Notes: a model not told the origin generated them from the sequence alone. DNA of 64,000 nucleotides from Ctena decussata (GCA_963989385.1 OZ022499.1:52689757-52753756); one strand, 5' to 3'; numbered from the stretch's first letter, positions 23,935 through 35,895 are shown. Made by a program: numbers and translations.

Positions 23935-26900
23935 GGTCAGGTCGAGATTAGTCTTTCCAGATCGGTCTTGCTACTGGTAACCATGTAAGCCGGTACCACC
24001 TGTTCATGTGGGTAGATGGGGCTCGCTATCCCGGGAGGGTCATCCATATAGGAGTTTTTTTTTCTCTAGACTCTACACAAAACTAGAAAGTGGCAGCTAT
24101 GCCAGAAACTAGCCTGTCACAACCTGGGTGACAGTGGCTTCTGCAGCGGGAGTCGACAGACAGACTTCCCGGTGCTTGAGCAGTGGTCCAGCGGAAGAGC
24201 ACTACTAATTCAGAGTGCCAACGGTGGAGCACACAGCCCAAGTCAGTAGGGAACGGCGGAGCTCTTGGACTGCCGTCAAGTGTTCAAGTTGGCTGAAAGG
24301 AAGGGCATCCTGGCCATAAAATCTTGCCACACCAAACATGACAAGTCGAAATAAAAGAAATTGCTCAGGCGGTGCCGGCAACCATAAAGTAGTCGGTAGC
24401 GTCTCCGGCTTGGCAGCTCGGGGCGTGGAGCTGCAGGGTCGGGCCCTAGTGGCGAATCCAGCGAATGCCCAAAGTCCTTCCGTGTCGGTACACTAAATGT
24501 GGGCACGTTGCGAGGGAAAGCTGGTGAAGTGGTGGAGACAGTGTCGCGGAGAAGAGTTGACCTGTGTTGTCTCCAGGAGACTAGATGGAAAATGGATGGC
24601 GTTAAGCAAATACATGTAGTTGGTAAAGACTCTCGCTTCAAACTCTTTTGGTCTGGAAATGACAAGGGTGCTGGTGGAGTTGGAGTTCTTCTGGCAGAAG
24701 AATGGTGGGAGAAGGTGTTTGAGGTGGTCCGAGTCTCAGACAGGATCATTCTCATTCGAATGACCATTGGCAAGACAGTGTTTATGTGTGTGTATGCACC
24801 TCAAGCAAACCTCAGTGAGTTGGAGAAGGACCGTTTCTACCAGATGCTGCAATGCACGGTAGCCAAAATCCCAGCATCAGAACAGCTCATCGTCTGTGGT
24901 GACTGGAATGGGCACATCGGATCCCAGTCCACTGGGTTCGAGGAGGTGTATGGCGGGCAGGCCATAGGAAAAAGGAACACTGAGGGTGAGAGAATATTAG
25001 AGTTTGCATTTGCTAACGAGCTTGTTGTCGGGAACACCTGGTCACCTACCAGTTCGGGAATGCTGCTACCCAGATTGACTTCATCCTCTACCGGCGGAGT
25101 TTCAGGAAACATGTGTCCAACGTAAAGGGCATCCTTGGGGAGGAGTGTGCATCACAACATAGGTTGCTGGTTGGAGATTTCAGAGTTTCAACCCCTCCCC
25201 AACCCAAGCGCAAGTTTGTGCCACGCACCAGGGTGTGGAAACTAAGAGACCCAAAGAAGCAAACAGAGCTCTCTGAAGTGTTTAAGGCTATGACACAAGA
25301 CAATGAGCTGTCACAGACAAGCACAGTAGATGAGTGTTGGACTTCACTGAAGGACAAACTCTTGCAGGCTATAAAGCAGGTGTGCGGTGTTTCCTCGAAT
25401 CACCCTTGGAGGAAGCAGACATGGTGGTGGAACAACCAGGTGCCGGTGGAGGAAGCAGTAAGGGAGAAGCGCAGGTACTTTAAGTTGTGGAAGGCAGGAG
25501 GCAGTCGGGCTGCATACAACACAGCCAAGCGTGCATCCAATCGTGCAGTACACCAGGCCAGGAGTGAGGCTGAGAAGATTGCTCTCCAGAAAATAGATCC
25601 TAGGTCTGCAGATGTATATCGTCTTGCCAAGCAAATGCGTCGTGACAACCAGGATGTCATGGGAGAGAAACCTGTTAAGAACGATGCAGGCCAACTCTCG
25701 CTAGACGAGGAAGCAATGAAAGAAGCTTGGAAAGAGCATTATGAGCATCTTCTTAACGTTGAGTTCCCTTGGAACCCAGAAGACCTGTCAGAGGCAAGCC
25801 CGGTTGAAAGCCCAAGCGAGCCGATCACCTTGGAGATGATCACAAAGGCCATCAGCAAGATGGCTTCTGGCAAAGCAGCCGGACCATCATGTACTGTCGC
25901 TGAGATGCTGAAGCCCGTTGGGGAAGCTGGCGCAGTCGAGGTGCGTGATCTCATTGAGGACATCATCTCAGAGGGATGCATTCCAACTGATTGGCAGGAA
26001 AGCTTCATCGTCAGTCTGTACAAGGGCAAAGGGGGTGCTTTGAATAAAGGCAACTACAGGGGTTTGAAGTTGATTGAGCAAGTGATGAAGGTGTTGGAGC
26101 GTGTGGTGGAGGGTCTCATCAGACAAAGAGTTGAGATCGATGAGATGCAGTGTGGCTTCATGCCTGGCCGTGGCACAACAGATGCAATTTTTATTGTACG
26201 TCAGCTACAGGAGAAGCACTTGGCTGCTAACAAGCCACTCTACATGGCCTTTGTGGACCTGGAGAAAGCATTCGATCGTGTTCCACGGGATGTCATCTGG
26301 TGGGCAATGCGCAAACTAGGAATTGACGAGTGGCTGGTGCGCTTGGTCCAGTCCATGTACAAGGACGTGAGAAGCAGGGTAAGAGTTGGTGATGGTACAG
26401 CGAGGAGTTTGGTGTTGGAGTGGGTGTTCATCAGGGCTCTGTACTTAGCCCGCTACACTTCATCATTGTGTTAGAGGCTCTATCCAGGGAGTTTCGCACA
26501 GGCTGTCCATGGGAGCTGTTGTATGCAGACGACCTGATGATCAGTGCTGAGTCCATGGAGGAACTGCTAGTAAAGGTGCAGACATGGAAGTCAGAGATGG
26601 AGAAAAAGGGCCTACGTGTGAACATGGGGAAGACAAAGATTCTGGTGTCTGGCATAAATCTGGACGTGCTGAAGAAATCTGTAAAGAACTTTGTGGTGTC
26701 TGTCAGACAGGAGTAGGTAGCAATGCAATCTTGTGGTGGCTGCAAGCATTGGGTGCATATGAAATGCAGTGACATTAAGGGACCCTTGCGCCCTGATCCT
26801 GAGTTCAGGTGCGCCCGATGCCTTGGGACTGTTCGGGCCATTGATGAAAGAGAAAATACAGAGGTTGAGGTTGGAAACGAAAAGCTTGAAGTTGTCCCAG

Positions 26901-27515
26901 AGTTCTGCTACCTTGGAGACATGCTCTCTGCAGGAGGTGGCTGCGAGCTGGCTGTGATCACATGCTGCAAATGTGCATGGGGCAAGTTCCGGCAATTGCT
27001 TCCCCTTCTCACCAACAGCCATCTGCCACTTCTGACCAGAGGTCAGGTGTACTCAACATGCGTAAGGAGTGTGATGCTGCATGCAGCAGAGACTTGGGCC
27101 ATGAAGATGGTTACACTGCACCGTCTCCGGCGTAATGACCGTGCCACGATCCGTTGGATCTGCAACGTCAAGGCAAAGGACGAAGTTAGCTCAGACTCCC
27201 TTCTCACAAAGCTTGGCATCCAGGACTTAGATGTGGTGCTCTGCACCAGTTGGATGAGATGGTTTGGACATGTAGAGCGCAGCACAGGCTGGATTGCAGA
27301 AGTTCGCAAGCTGAATGTGGTTGCACAGAAAAGACCGGGCAGGCCAAGGAAAACATGGGATGAAGTGCTTGTGAACGACAGAAAGAAGCTATGTATGGAG
27401 TCTGCTGACCCTCAGAATCGATCTGAGTGGAGAGGACGCCTTCAAAACTTGTCAAACAAGCCCAACCCTCCGTAGAGGAAAACGGGCTTTAAAATGGATA
27501 TGATGATGATGATGA
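23935..27515 (+). mobile_element. Near full-length non-LTR retrotransposon
   Basis: A 3.6-kb LINE. Its boundaries are suggested by TGTCTTTCA occurring just before (23926-23934) and just after (27516-27524), a candidate 9-bp target-site duplication. Layout: about 540 bp of 5' UTR, then one long broken coding region (AP-type endonuclease, reverse transcriptase, zinc finger, C-terminal domain), a very short 3' UTR and a (GAT)n tail. Short-repeat tails and a single main ORF with an AP endonuclease are typical of RTE- or CR1-like clades; the exact clade needs a tree. At least four frameshifts make this copy inactive. Confidence 0.85.
24475..27475 (+). pseudogene. LINE endonuclease/reverse transcriptase, frameshifted
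   Basis: Four coding blocks in changing frames follow the expected protein order. Block 1 (to about 25040) is the endonuclease with LCCLQETRW and VCGDWNGHIGSQ, the metal-binding E and substrate-binding DWN positions of the exonuclease-endonuclease-phosphatase fold. A one-base loss near 25040 shifts into block 2 (25113-26420), the linker and first half of the reverse transcriptase, with FVDLEKAFDRVPR carrying a catalytic Asp. Another loss near 26419 shifts into block 3 with GVHQGSVLSP and the catalytic LLYADDLMI. Near 26685 and 26738 two small deletions cross a zinc finger (CGVCQTG ... CGGCKHWVHMKC ... CARCLG). Block 4 (26723-27475) holds CYLGDML, WFGHVERS and KRPGRPRKTWDE, then a stop. The catalytic motifs survive, so the copy decayed recently. 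Confidence 0.85.
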
Positions 27516-28021
27516 TGTCTTTCAATATTTTGTCATGGATCCCTGCAAAACACCCTCAAACTACCCAAAACCGCCTTCATACCACCCCAAAGCAGCTTCC
27601 CCTGATACAAACTAGCATCCTGGCCCCACCCCCCATCACCATTTCAGGTCAACTGGGGAGTAGTATTCAACCTATTTTTTCTTTCCAACCCCCGCCCCTT
27701 CCTCCACCTCCCCCTTCTACCTTCATTCTTTGAAATAATCTGCTGCAGAACAAAACTGCAAAGCGTACATACATACACATACACACACTCACATACATAT
27801 CATGGGGCAACCACTTTTGTATCTATATAGATAAAGTTTGGGATGGAATTAACCCCTCCAGCCAGGTTGCCAGCCTAGGATGGGGTGTGTATTGGTGTGT
27901 GTGTGTGTGTGTGTGTGGAGGGGACAAGGGGCGATTTGAATCTGGGGAGGCTGGTTTGGGGTGTTTTGATGGTGGTTTGTGGTGTTTCCACAGACCTGGT
28001 ATTTTCTACCCTTTTCACTCA

Positions 28022-28293
28022 CAACAATAAGATGAAGCTTTATTTAACGTCGCATATTAGAAACAGACAACATAAGCTCTGTAGAGGTTTTATTGTTACA
28101 AAGAAGGTATACAGTAACAAATTATACTTACCTGATGACTTAACTTAATAACTTTTTCCTAGGACTACCCTTTACAGACCAAGGAAGCTCCTAGTACCAT
28201 TTTTTACGCCTTTGGTATCGCGCAGCCAGGATTCAAACTCACAACCTCCCGTTCCAAAAGTGGTCGCTCTACCATTGAGTCATCAGAGCCGAC
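28022..28293 (-). mobile_element. tRNA-derived SINE
   Basis: Read on the minus strand, the head gtcggctctgatgactcaat then ggtagagcgacc and gagtttgaatcctggctg has an A box and a B box (GGTTNGAATCC-like) at tRNA spacing. It is followed by a body containing gcgataccaaaggcgt, ggtactaggagcttcc, and a terminal aaataaagcttcatcttatt. The anticodon arm is too damaged for a working tRNA. Confidence 0.7.
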
Positions 28294-28554
28294 AATTTAA
28301 CCAAATAAATAATATTTGTCCCTGCCCCATTTTCCCCAGTCGGATCCCATTATCCCCATACCCCTGCTCCCACCTCCCCGGTACACCCAGTCACTAATGG
28401 GGCTATATTGTTAATCCTCCCTGTGACGGAATAAAGTGCATAAAAGGGAGGTAATAAATTATACAAATTGTGGTTTATTCCGTTTTAAAATTCGAAATCT
28501 ATATCAAACACAGGAAGATGGATTCTTTCCACTGAGGTGTGTGGGTGTGTGTGT

Positions 28555-28585
28555 GGGGGGGGGGGGGGGGGGGAGGGGGGGGGGG
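28555..28585. repeat. Poly-G run, interrupted
   Basis: About thirty bases of G interrupted by one A, next to a (GT)n patch. Another (GT)n run is at about 27894-27917. Confidence 0.9.
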
Positions 28586-29416
28586 CGTTACAAAAAGTCG
28601 ACTTCTAGTGCCCGTTCGATTTAACGGACATCCCATGACTCGCACCAATAAACTGTTCAGCCCAAAAGTATTTCCACCATTATCAAAATTTGGACTTTTG
28701 AACTGCTAAAAAAAGACCTGCTATTTTGCTTCTTGTTCCTTTAAAGCCTTCTGGTGCTTGGAAAATTAGATAGATCTAGCTTTTTACAGAAAATAACAGA
28801 TAAACACAGCTGAGCTTATCGCATGTTCGATTAGCTGTGGTCAAGGAAAAGAGTGATCGGTCAGACTAAATACCGAAAGTACAAGGTATCACAAACAAGT
28901 AATATGAGGCCCTACCAAGGGTGGGGGTCAGTGCTCCCTAGCTCTCTGAAGATATTGCCCAAATCTCCCCAGTTCCCTTAAAATATTTCCCTGTGCTCCC
29001 TAAAGTTATTTACTCCTACTCCCAAAGTCCCTAAAAGTGATACAGCTTCTCCCCAGCTGCCCAAAAATATTCACGTTTCTTACGTTTCTTACGTAGTCGA
29101 CGTCGGGGTAGGCTCTAGAACCTCTATTGACGCATTTGCATACTGTATCTTCTGTCTTGTCCTTTCACCGGGGATGTTCGGGTTCAAATTTGTGGGGATG
29201 CCCATACCAACAACTGTTCAATCTGCTCTTGAACTGTTCAGAGTGGGTGCCACACATGCTCCCTAAAATGTTTGACACTTTTCATCACTTGATCAGAGTT
29301 ACATTGCATAAAATTTCTGTCAGATATTAGGTGAAGTAACTATACTCAGAGGCCAAAGGAAGTGCACATGTTCTGAATGTCCGTATTTCACTATCTTCTT
29401 CTGCTCATGCAAATTC

Positions 29417-29829
29417 GGGTTACTAGAATTACCGGAATCTACCTTATTACCGGAATATACCGGAATACACCAAAATATACATTTATATCATCAAAATAAA
29501 CTTAAATATTGCCAGAATAAATGAAATAAGTACCATTTCCATATAAGTGTTAGCTTTTTTTTATTGGTAGTGAGAATAAATGGACCAGCATATGGGTATT
29601 AGATAGATATCACTGTGCAGATTGCAAGCTGGTTTGGGTCTATGTATGGGTCGGTCACTTGCCAGCAATTACATTCAGCAAATATTAAATGACATATTTT
29701 AGATAAAATTATTTATATTCCGATCAAAATAAAGTGTATTTCGGAAAACAAAAATGTGTATTTTGGTATATTCCGGTGTATTTTGGTATATTCCGGTATT
29801 TAAGTGTATTCCGGTATTTCTAGTAACCG
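29417..29829. mobile_element. MULE-like MITE with 9-bp target duplication
   Basis: 413 bp with inverted ends gggttactagaattaccgga and tccggtatttctagtaaccg, each continued by repeated taccggaat/attccggta and caccaaaatata/tattttggtata words. It is flanked by TGCAAATTC at 29408-29416 and 29830-29838. Nine-base duplications are typical of Mutator-like elements. No transposase is encoded. Confidence 0.85.
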
Positions 29830-29880
29830 TGCAAATTCTGCAGGATTTAGTTTTACTCCAAGTTAACTGCTAACTCGACT

Positions 29881-29986
29881 CGGGCAGCTGAAAACTGGAC
29901 CAGGTGGAAAGGGATTGTTGTCAAGTCATCTGTGGTGCCCCAACGACCTCGCAAGGCTACGGGTTAGACTACAGTAGACTAGACAA
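29881..29986 (+). pseudogene. LINE 3'-end fragment
   Basis: Reads ...TRWKGIVVKSSVVPQRPRKA and a stop, then a gactacagtagactagac tail. It matches the end of the LINE remnant at 4850-5372 (gtcatctgtggtactccaac / agtcatctgtggtgccccaa). Confidence 0.7.
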
Positions 29987-30834
29987 GGTTAACTGATGTG
30001 AAATAGTAAAATTACTGTTCAAAATGCTTGACTAGCTGCACTATATGTACATGCTAATTTTGCACGTTTTTCACATGCAACAAACTGGACAACATGATTT
30101 TACTGTCAATCTGTATTTGATAAGGCAGTGAAAGGAGAGGGATTGGCTCCGCTTTTCAAATGCTGTGCCCAGACACAGTGGGTCTCTAACCTCCACTGCC
30201 CCTACGGTTACTAGGCAATGGGAAACCTTTACCTTTACCTTTTACATGTATTTGAAATTTAGGTTGTTTTCCTAGTCAAACCACAACATTTGCGTTTTAT
30301 CTACATAATGAAAGGGGGCAGACAGAAATCAGATACTTAGAGGCAAAAGCAAGTATACACCTCTTTAATGTCCGTATTGGCCTTATTTAATAGGAAATAT
30401 ACAATACTGTCTCTTCGCAGCACAGATTATCTGCAACTGTTTTGGGACAAATATTAAGCCAACTGTTAGCTCTACTGGGCACACTTTGTAATTGAAATGC
30501 AACATCTGTGGGATGGGGGTGCAATAACTTCAGTTTCATGCCAATTGTTATGGTACTACAGTTGCTATGGCAATTTTCAGTTGTCATTCACTTTAAAAAT
30601 TGGGAACACTAAAAATGTTTTTGTTATTGTTTTGCCCCTACAGCCTTTGTATTGCAGATATAATAATACATGTAAATAAATGTTTCTTCAGTTGTCCCCT
30701 ATCCATAATTTGGTTGTTGTGTCAACTGCTTGTTTGGTTTGGTTGCGATGGTAGCCCAAAATTTAAACTTCAGCTGCGTGAAGCTGAAAAGGCAAAAGCA
30801 TCACAGAAATGTCAAGTACTATAGCATTAGCCTT

Positions 30835-31075
30835 TGCAAACATAATTTTACTGGTTCAACTTGGTCCAGCGCTTTGTTTCCTTTGCGTGTGCAGCTTGCA
30901 AACATAATTTTACCGGTTCAACTTGGTCCAGCGCTTTGTTTCCTTTGCTTGTGCAGCTTGCAAACATAATTTTACCGGTTCAACTTGGTCCAGCGCTTTG
31001 TTTCCTTCGCTTGTGCAGCTTGGTCCAGAGCTTTGCTTGTTTTGCTTGTGCAACTTGGCTGAGAACTATGCTTGC
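30835..31075. repeat. 62-bp tandem repeat, about 3.5 units
   Basis: Units start at 30835, 30897 and 30959 with tgcaaacataattttac-ggttcaacttggtccagcg, followed by a worn partial unit. Units are nearly identical. Because 62 is not a multiple of three and the unit lacks stops, open frames run across it in all three plus-strand phases; these are not genes. Confidence 0.95.
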
Positions 31076-31592
31076 TTTAGGAAATTGAAGCCCCTAATGA
31101 CCTTCAAATGTTTTTTACGCCTATGACAGGGCAGAACTGATTGCAACTATTGATCTACAAACACAAATCCTGATTCTAAATCCGTCTACTCTTTAAAATT
31201 TTGATTTACCAATTGCAAGTAGTACATCGTATCTTATTCTTAGAGGAGGGAAGTACAAGCTGTTTGAGAAAAGATCAACTTTCTGTTGCTGATATATAGG
31301 ATTTGCATGCAATGATCTATTGATTGATATAGCAAAATATTCTGCCAGCCAACAAAAATAAGAGAGTCCCTATCTTTCTAAGTAGGCACAACATGTGATG
31401 AGCTTGCCTTTCCTGCAAACTAATTTGCATAATAGAGAATGTGTTTAGAATTGATACTGAGGTCCTGTTTTAGTCAAGATTTTGCAAAGTGTTTGGTGTG
31501 CATGCCAATTAGAAAGTTTTTTTTCACTAGGACAGCTGAATGTACTTAGTCTAGTAAAAGATTATGGTAGTTTATATGTATTAAGGGAGGTT

Positions 31593-31608
31593 GGGGGGGG
31601 GGGGGGGG
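31593..31608. repeat. Poly-G run
   Basis: Sixteen G followed by cgctggggagcgcagcc, a context similar to the G/C runs near 34838 and 35190. Confidence 0.9.
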
Positions 31609-31646
31609 CGCTGGGGAGCGCAGCCACCCAGCAGCCTAAACAATTT

Positions 31647-32822
31647 TAAACAAGAGTTGTCAGAAGACAACAAAGCGCGCCTTATAAGAGCTTGACTCTC
31701 ACAGCGCTGGTGGTATTGAAAGGCTCTTGTCCAAATGTATGTGAGTGTCAAGTATAATGATTGCCTTCCATATAGGGACTGAGAAATATGAATGAGTCAG
31801 TGAATAATAAAACACATGTGAAATCTATGCATGGATGGCGATGCTAAAATGTTCTTGTCCGTATATAAGTGCCAAGTATGATGGCTCTAACCCCTATATG
31901 AACTGAGAAATATCACAGTCAGTGAAGCGTATCAAAAAGTCATTGAAGCAAAACTATAGGTTGAATCCATACATGGATGATGGTGTTCAAATGGTCCTGT
32001 CCATATGTAGGTGTGTGCCAAGTATCATGGCCCTAACCTATACAGGAACCGAGAAATATCACGAAGTCAGTGAAACGTATCATAAAGTCAAATGAAGCAT
32101 AAAATATACTCAAATCCATAAAAAGAGAATGCTGCTGAAATGATCTTGTCCATGTGTAAGTGTGTGCAAAGTATCATAACTGTAACCCATATAGGGACTG
32201 AGAAATATCATAAAGTCAGTGAGGCATAAAAATGTAGGTCACTATCCTATATGGTTGGTTACACTTACATGCCCTCATCCAGATGCAAGTAATGACCAAC
32301 TATCATGACTCTAATCCTTATAACTACTTTGAAACTGATTTGAACACACATGCTTAACATACATTAATCTGATTTTTTTAAAGTCAGTAGACCATGACCA
32401 GTAGGTCAAGGTCACACATGGTGCATATATTCAGGTGATTATGTGCTGATATAAGTGTGTACCAAGTTTCGTTACTCTAACCTTTATACTTAGTGAGAAA
32501 AAGACCTAAACGCAAATGGTTAACATAGGTTAAACTACATTAACCTAAATTATTTCAAAGTCAGTAGACCATGACCAGTAGGTCAGGGTCATACATGGTG
32601 CATACATTCAGGTGATCATGTTCTGATGTAAGTCTGTACCAAGTTTCATTACTCTAGCCCATATGCTTTATGAGAAAAAGACTAAACGCAAATGGTTAAC
32701 ATAGGTTAAACTGCTCACAGACACGGACGCGAAATCGAACACGAACGCTGACGCATACTCAGACTACGACACCGGGGGGTACAGCATAAGCTCTCCTTTG
32801 CTTCGCAAAGACGCGCTAAAAA
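31647..32822. mobile_element. Tandem-cored element 2
   Basis: Starts taaacaagagttgtcagaag and ends gcttcgcaaagacgcgctaa with a 3'-proximal ctttgcttcgcaaag hairpin. The core consists of about seven diverged units of 110-190 bp sharing atatrggractgagaaatat, agtcagtgaa, caagtatcatggc and, later, gtcagtagaccatgaccagt. The ends (aacaagag ... gctaaaa) are like those of the element at 18341-20289, so the two look related in architecture. Confidence 0.7.
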
Positions 32823-32842
32823 TCGCATTCTGTCAGACAGCG

Positions 32843-32888
32843 CCCCCCCCCCCCACCCACCCAGCCCCCTCCCCCCCCCCCCCCCCCC
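32843..32888. repeat. C-rich low-complexity tract
   Basis: Forty-six bases almost entirely C, with ccacccacccag in the middle. Confidence 0.95.
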
Positions 32889-33047
32889 GAAAAAAAATTA
32901 AGAGCTTGCTCCCAAGCTCCCTGAAAATAATTGCAAGTGCTCCCAAGCTCCTTGAAAATAAATGGCCTTTCTCCCCAGCTCCCCCAAACCCCTGGGAGGG
33001 CCTCTATTGTGTTCCTCATGTAACGCTAGCTGATGATATGTTATTTA

Positions 33048-34017
33048 CGAGGGTCATCCAATAAGTGCTGCAAACGGCCGAGTTTCAGGCAAATGATAAT
33101 TAAAAACGAATCAAGCAACCCACATTCCTACATTGCATCTTTCCTTCTTTCCAGTCAACAATTTCCAGAAACGTCCTGATCTTGCAAATGGCGTTGCTAG
33201 GCAACTGAAGAATACTTCCTTAATGGGTGCGGCGGTGGCCTCTAGTTGTCTGTTTAAGATCCCCTAGCTTAGTTCAGAACCCTTGTAAAAATCTGAAAAT
33301 TGCTGGGAGATACTGAAAACAGTACTGAAGTATGTACACGGTACCAAGGGTAAGATATTGCCGTCAGTCAAGGTATAATTTTTGTTCAAAGGAAGATCAC
33401 CGTGTTTTTCGGGCAGCTAAAATATCATATAATAATAAAATGAGTATATGAAGAACGGGCTTTTACAGCAGATGAAGTGTTTCCTAAACTGTCATTAATT
33501 TGTTATCAAAGAATAGTCCCGAGATGCTGAAATGTAGATATTAGAGAAAATATAAGCTTCGAGCCTTGTTTAATATCGTTTGCAACCTTAAGAAACCAGA
33601 GGTAAACGTCAAAACTAAAATTTTGCTAAAATTCTGTAATATTCTCTTGTTGCCTAGCAACCACATTTGTTTTGTAATGTGAAGTGATAATTGTCTCTTA
33701 TCTGAATTCTTAAATTTAAGGCGGTTACTTTAGAACATCAATTCTTGTAATTTGAAAGAATTATAAATTCATATGCAGGGATTTTCTTCCCCTAACCTCT
33801 TGTAAAAGACGTCATAGTTGTGCAATTTCACCGCCGGTATCGCTTACACCTTTGCATTCAAAACCCTCCCATATCTGAGAAAGGAATGGCACATGTATGT
33901 TTTTTTAGCACATATGTGTATTATATACGTAAGCTGTTCATGGTATAATTTGATAACCCTACCTCAATTAATAAAGCAGCAATGACGGCGTTTGCAAGAC
34001 TTATTGGATGACCCTCG
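33048..34017. mobile_element. Mariner-type non-autonomous element
   Basis: 970 bp with inverted ends cgagggtcatccaataagtg and acttattggatgaccctcg, continuing imperfectly to gcaaacggcc/ggcgtttgc, and flanked by TA on both sides. Both the terminal sequence and the TA target are typical of mariner. The interior has no transposase frame. Confidence 0.85.
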
Positions 34018-34837
34018 TATCACAGAAGAAGAACCTGAACCACAACCTATGATGTCATCTGCTGAGCTTCAAGCAAACAGAGAGCAATATACCATACATC
34101 CAACAAAGACAGTAATCCTGAACTACAATGCTCAATACCAACCTTCTGTTTCTCTATAAAATAAAACAGTGATAGCTGAAGACCAGGCTGTTCATCATGG
34201 GGTTTATAGACACACTAAGTGTAATCCTAAGGGACCGACCATTATATTCGGGAGGAGGTGGGGGCTGGTATTCTTGGGTGGAGCCAGGTTATTTTTTCCA
34301 CTGGCCTCTGCAAACAATTTCTTTTCTTTTTTTTTCACCTTGAGGGAGCTTATTTCTTCTTTTTACAAACTAACTTGAACCATTTATTTTTATTCTTTTT
34401 AATTTTTAGGCTGAACTATCAGATCCTTATTTATTTGACCTGAACATCCTTTTATTTAACCCACATCAGTAATTTTTACACCTTATTTTCTCACAAAAAG
34501 AACATGGTGCTGTCTGTAACCAGGATAAGGGCATAGTTTAGCTTGCTTTTGCAAACCAGTTCCTGGAGCATGTTACTCTCTTCATCTATAGTACAGATGC
34601 AAACATCCCTGTATGAGCTTGCCAGAAATTAGGCCTTAAATTAGGGATATTTTGACCAAAAAATTAGGGCTATTTTCGCAAAGTTTTAGGGCTAACATAA
34701 GGAATGTCAAAACATGTTTTTATTTGCACTTTTGAAAGTTTGATAAATACTTATTGATAGAGTCACATTAAAAATGAAGGCAAGTTAATAAATGGCTAAA
34801 ACTTCTTTACTAAGAGTAAGGGGGTCTGGGGGCAACG

Positions 34838-34860
34838 CCCCCCCCCCCCCCCCCCCCCCC
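34838..34860. repeat. Poly-C run
   Basis: Twenty-three C preceded by gggggtctgggggcaacg, a G-rich/C-rich hairpin-prone context. A sibling reading gggggtctggggggcgcagc is at about 35192. Confidence 0.95.
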
Positions 34861-35284
34861 AGAAGCCAAAGCAATTTCGCAATTTGAATGACAATTTTAA
34901 GACTGGAAACAATAGAGAAAAACTACGGATGATGATAAAAGAAATCAGGGCCTTTTTTTTGGAATTTTGCCTTTTAGAGTGTTTATTTTGCCATAAAGGC
35001 TTTGTCTCGCATATTAAAGCTAGTGACTCTTTTGCAATTCAGTTTTAGTATAAACATTTACTTAGTAATGCGGCAGATCAATAATACATTTTTGTGAATG
35101 TTGTCTTTGATGTTTATGTAAATGTATGCACATGGAGGGGGGGCTGTTTGTGTAAAACAATTGTAGATAATATTAAAACATTACTATAAATACGGGGGTC
35201 TGGGGGGCGCAGCTTTGGATGGGTTCAAGCCCTTATGAAGTTTTGTTACACCTTCAGCCGGAAATAAATGTCCTCCATGAAAAG

Positions 35285-35642
35285 AGCCGAGCGATTATGA
35301 AAGGGGACTTTTGTCGAACACATTCGAAAACTGCCCATTAAATTCATCTGTCTGGTCCAACTCTGATTCGGCATCACCGCTACCATTTCTCTTCTTTAGT
35401 GGTGGGATACCTTTGACTATTTATGTACCAGTAGAAGTCTCTGGGATTAGCCTTTATGTCTCCAACCAAGTTACTGACATACTTAGCGTGTTGCTTTTTC
35501 ACATCAGCATTTTTTTCCTTCTCAAAGATTCAAATTTTGGCGTTTGTTTGCTACTGCCAGTCTTTTTGGCCTTAGCATGTGTCCTATCTTTTTCTACGTA
35601 TCTTTTCTTATCTCAGAGGTTATCCAATGTTTTAGGGGTTTA
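35285..35642 (-). pseudogene. Retrotransposon polymerase fragment, antisense to the gene
   Basis: In minus orientation, with frame changes, the segment reads KKQHAKYVSNLVGDIKANPR then DFYWYINSQRY and GIPPLKKRNGSGDAESELDQ followed by EFNGQFSNVF. This is the linker just upstream of the reverse transcriptase domain in jockey/CR1-like LINEs. It has stops and shifts. The 110-residue plus-strand frame at 35311-35643 is its antisense shadow. It lies about 270 bp upstream of the striatin start codon. Confidence 0.7.
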
Positions 35643-35845
35643 GGGGATATGCTTTTCAGCAGTAGACACCTGAATAAAGGAATTTATTATGTCAAAGTTT
35701 TACTGAACCGAGCGATTGTCTGAGTTAACGTTTTGCAAATATAAGCTGGCCGGTTCGGTTTTTCGTACTACCTGCGCTTTGAATAGTTCGTTATCAAGAG
35801 TTCCACTAAGATTATCAAAGGAGTATGCCATAAAAGCCAGCCTGA

Positions 35846-35853
35846 TGACGTCA
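35846..35853. promoter_or_regulatory. Consensus CRE in the striatin promoter
   Basis: Exact TGACGTCA, the CREB/ATF palindrome, 65 bp upstream of the start codon and not embedded in a recognisable copy of the CRE-rich MITE. Position and exact match make a regulatory role plausible. Confidence 0.5.
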
Positions 35854-35895
35854 TTCTCTTGAAGCGACATCTACATTTATCGACTCGCCAAAATT

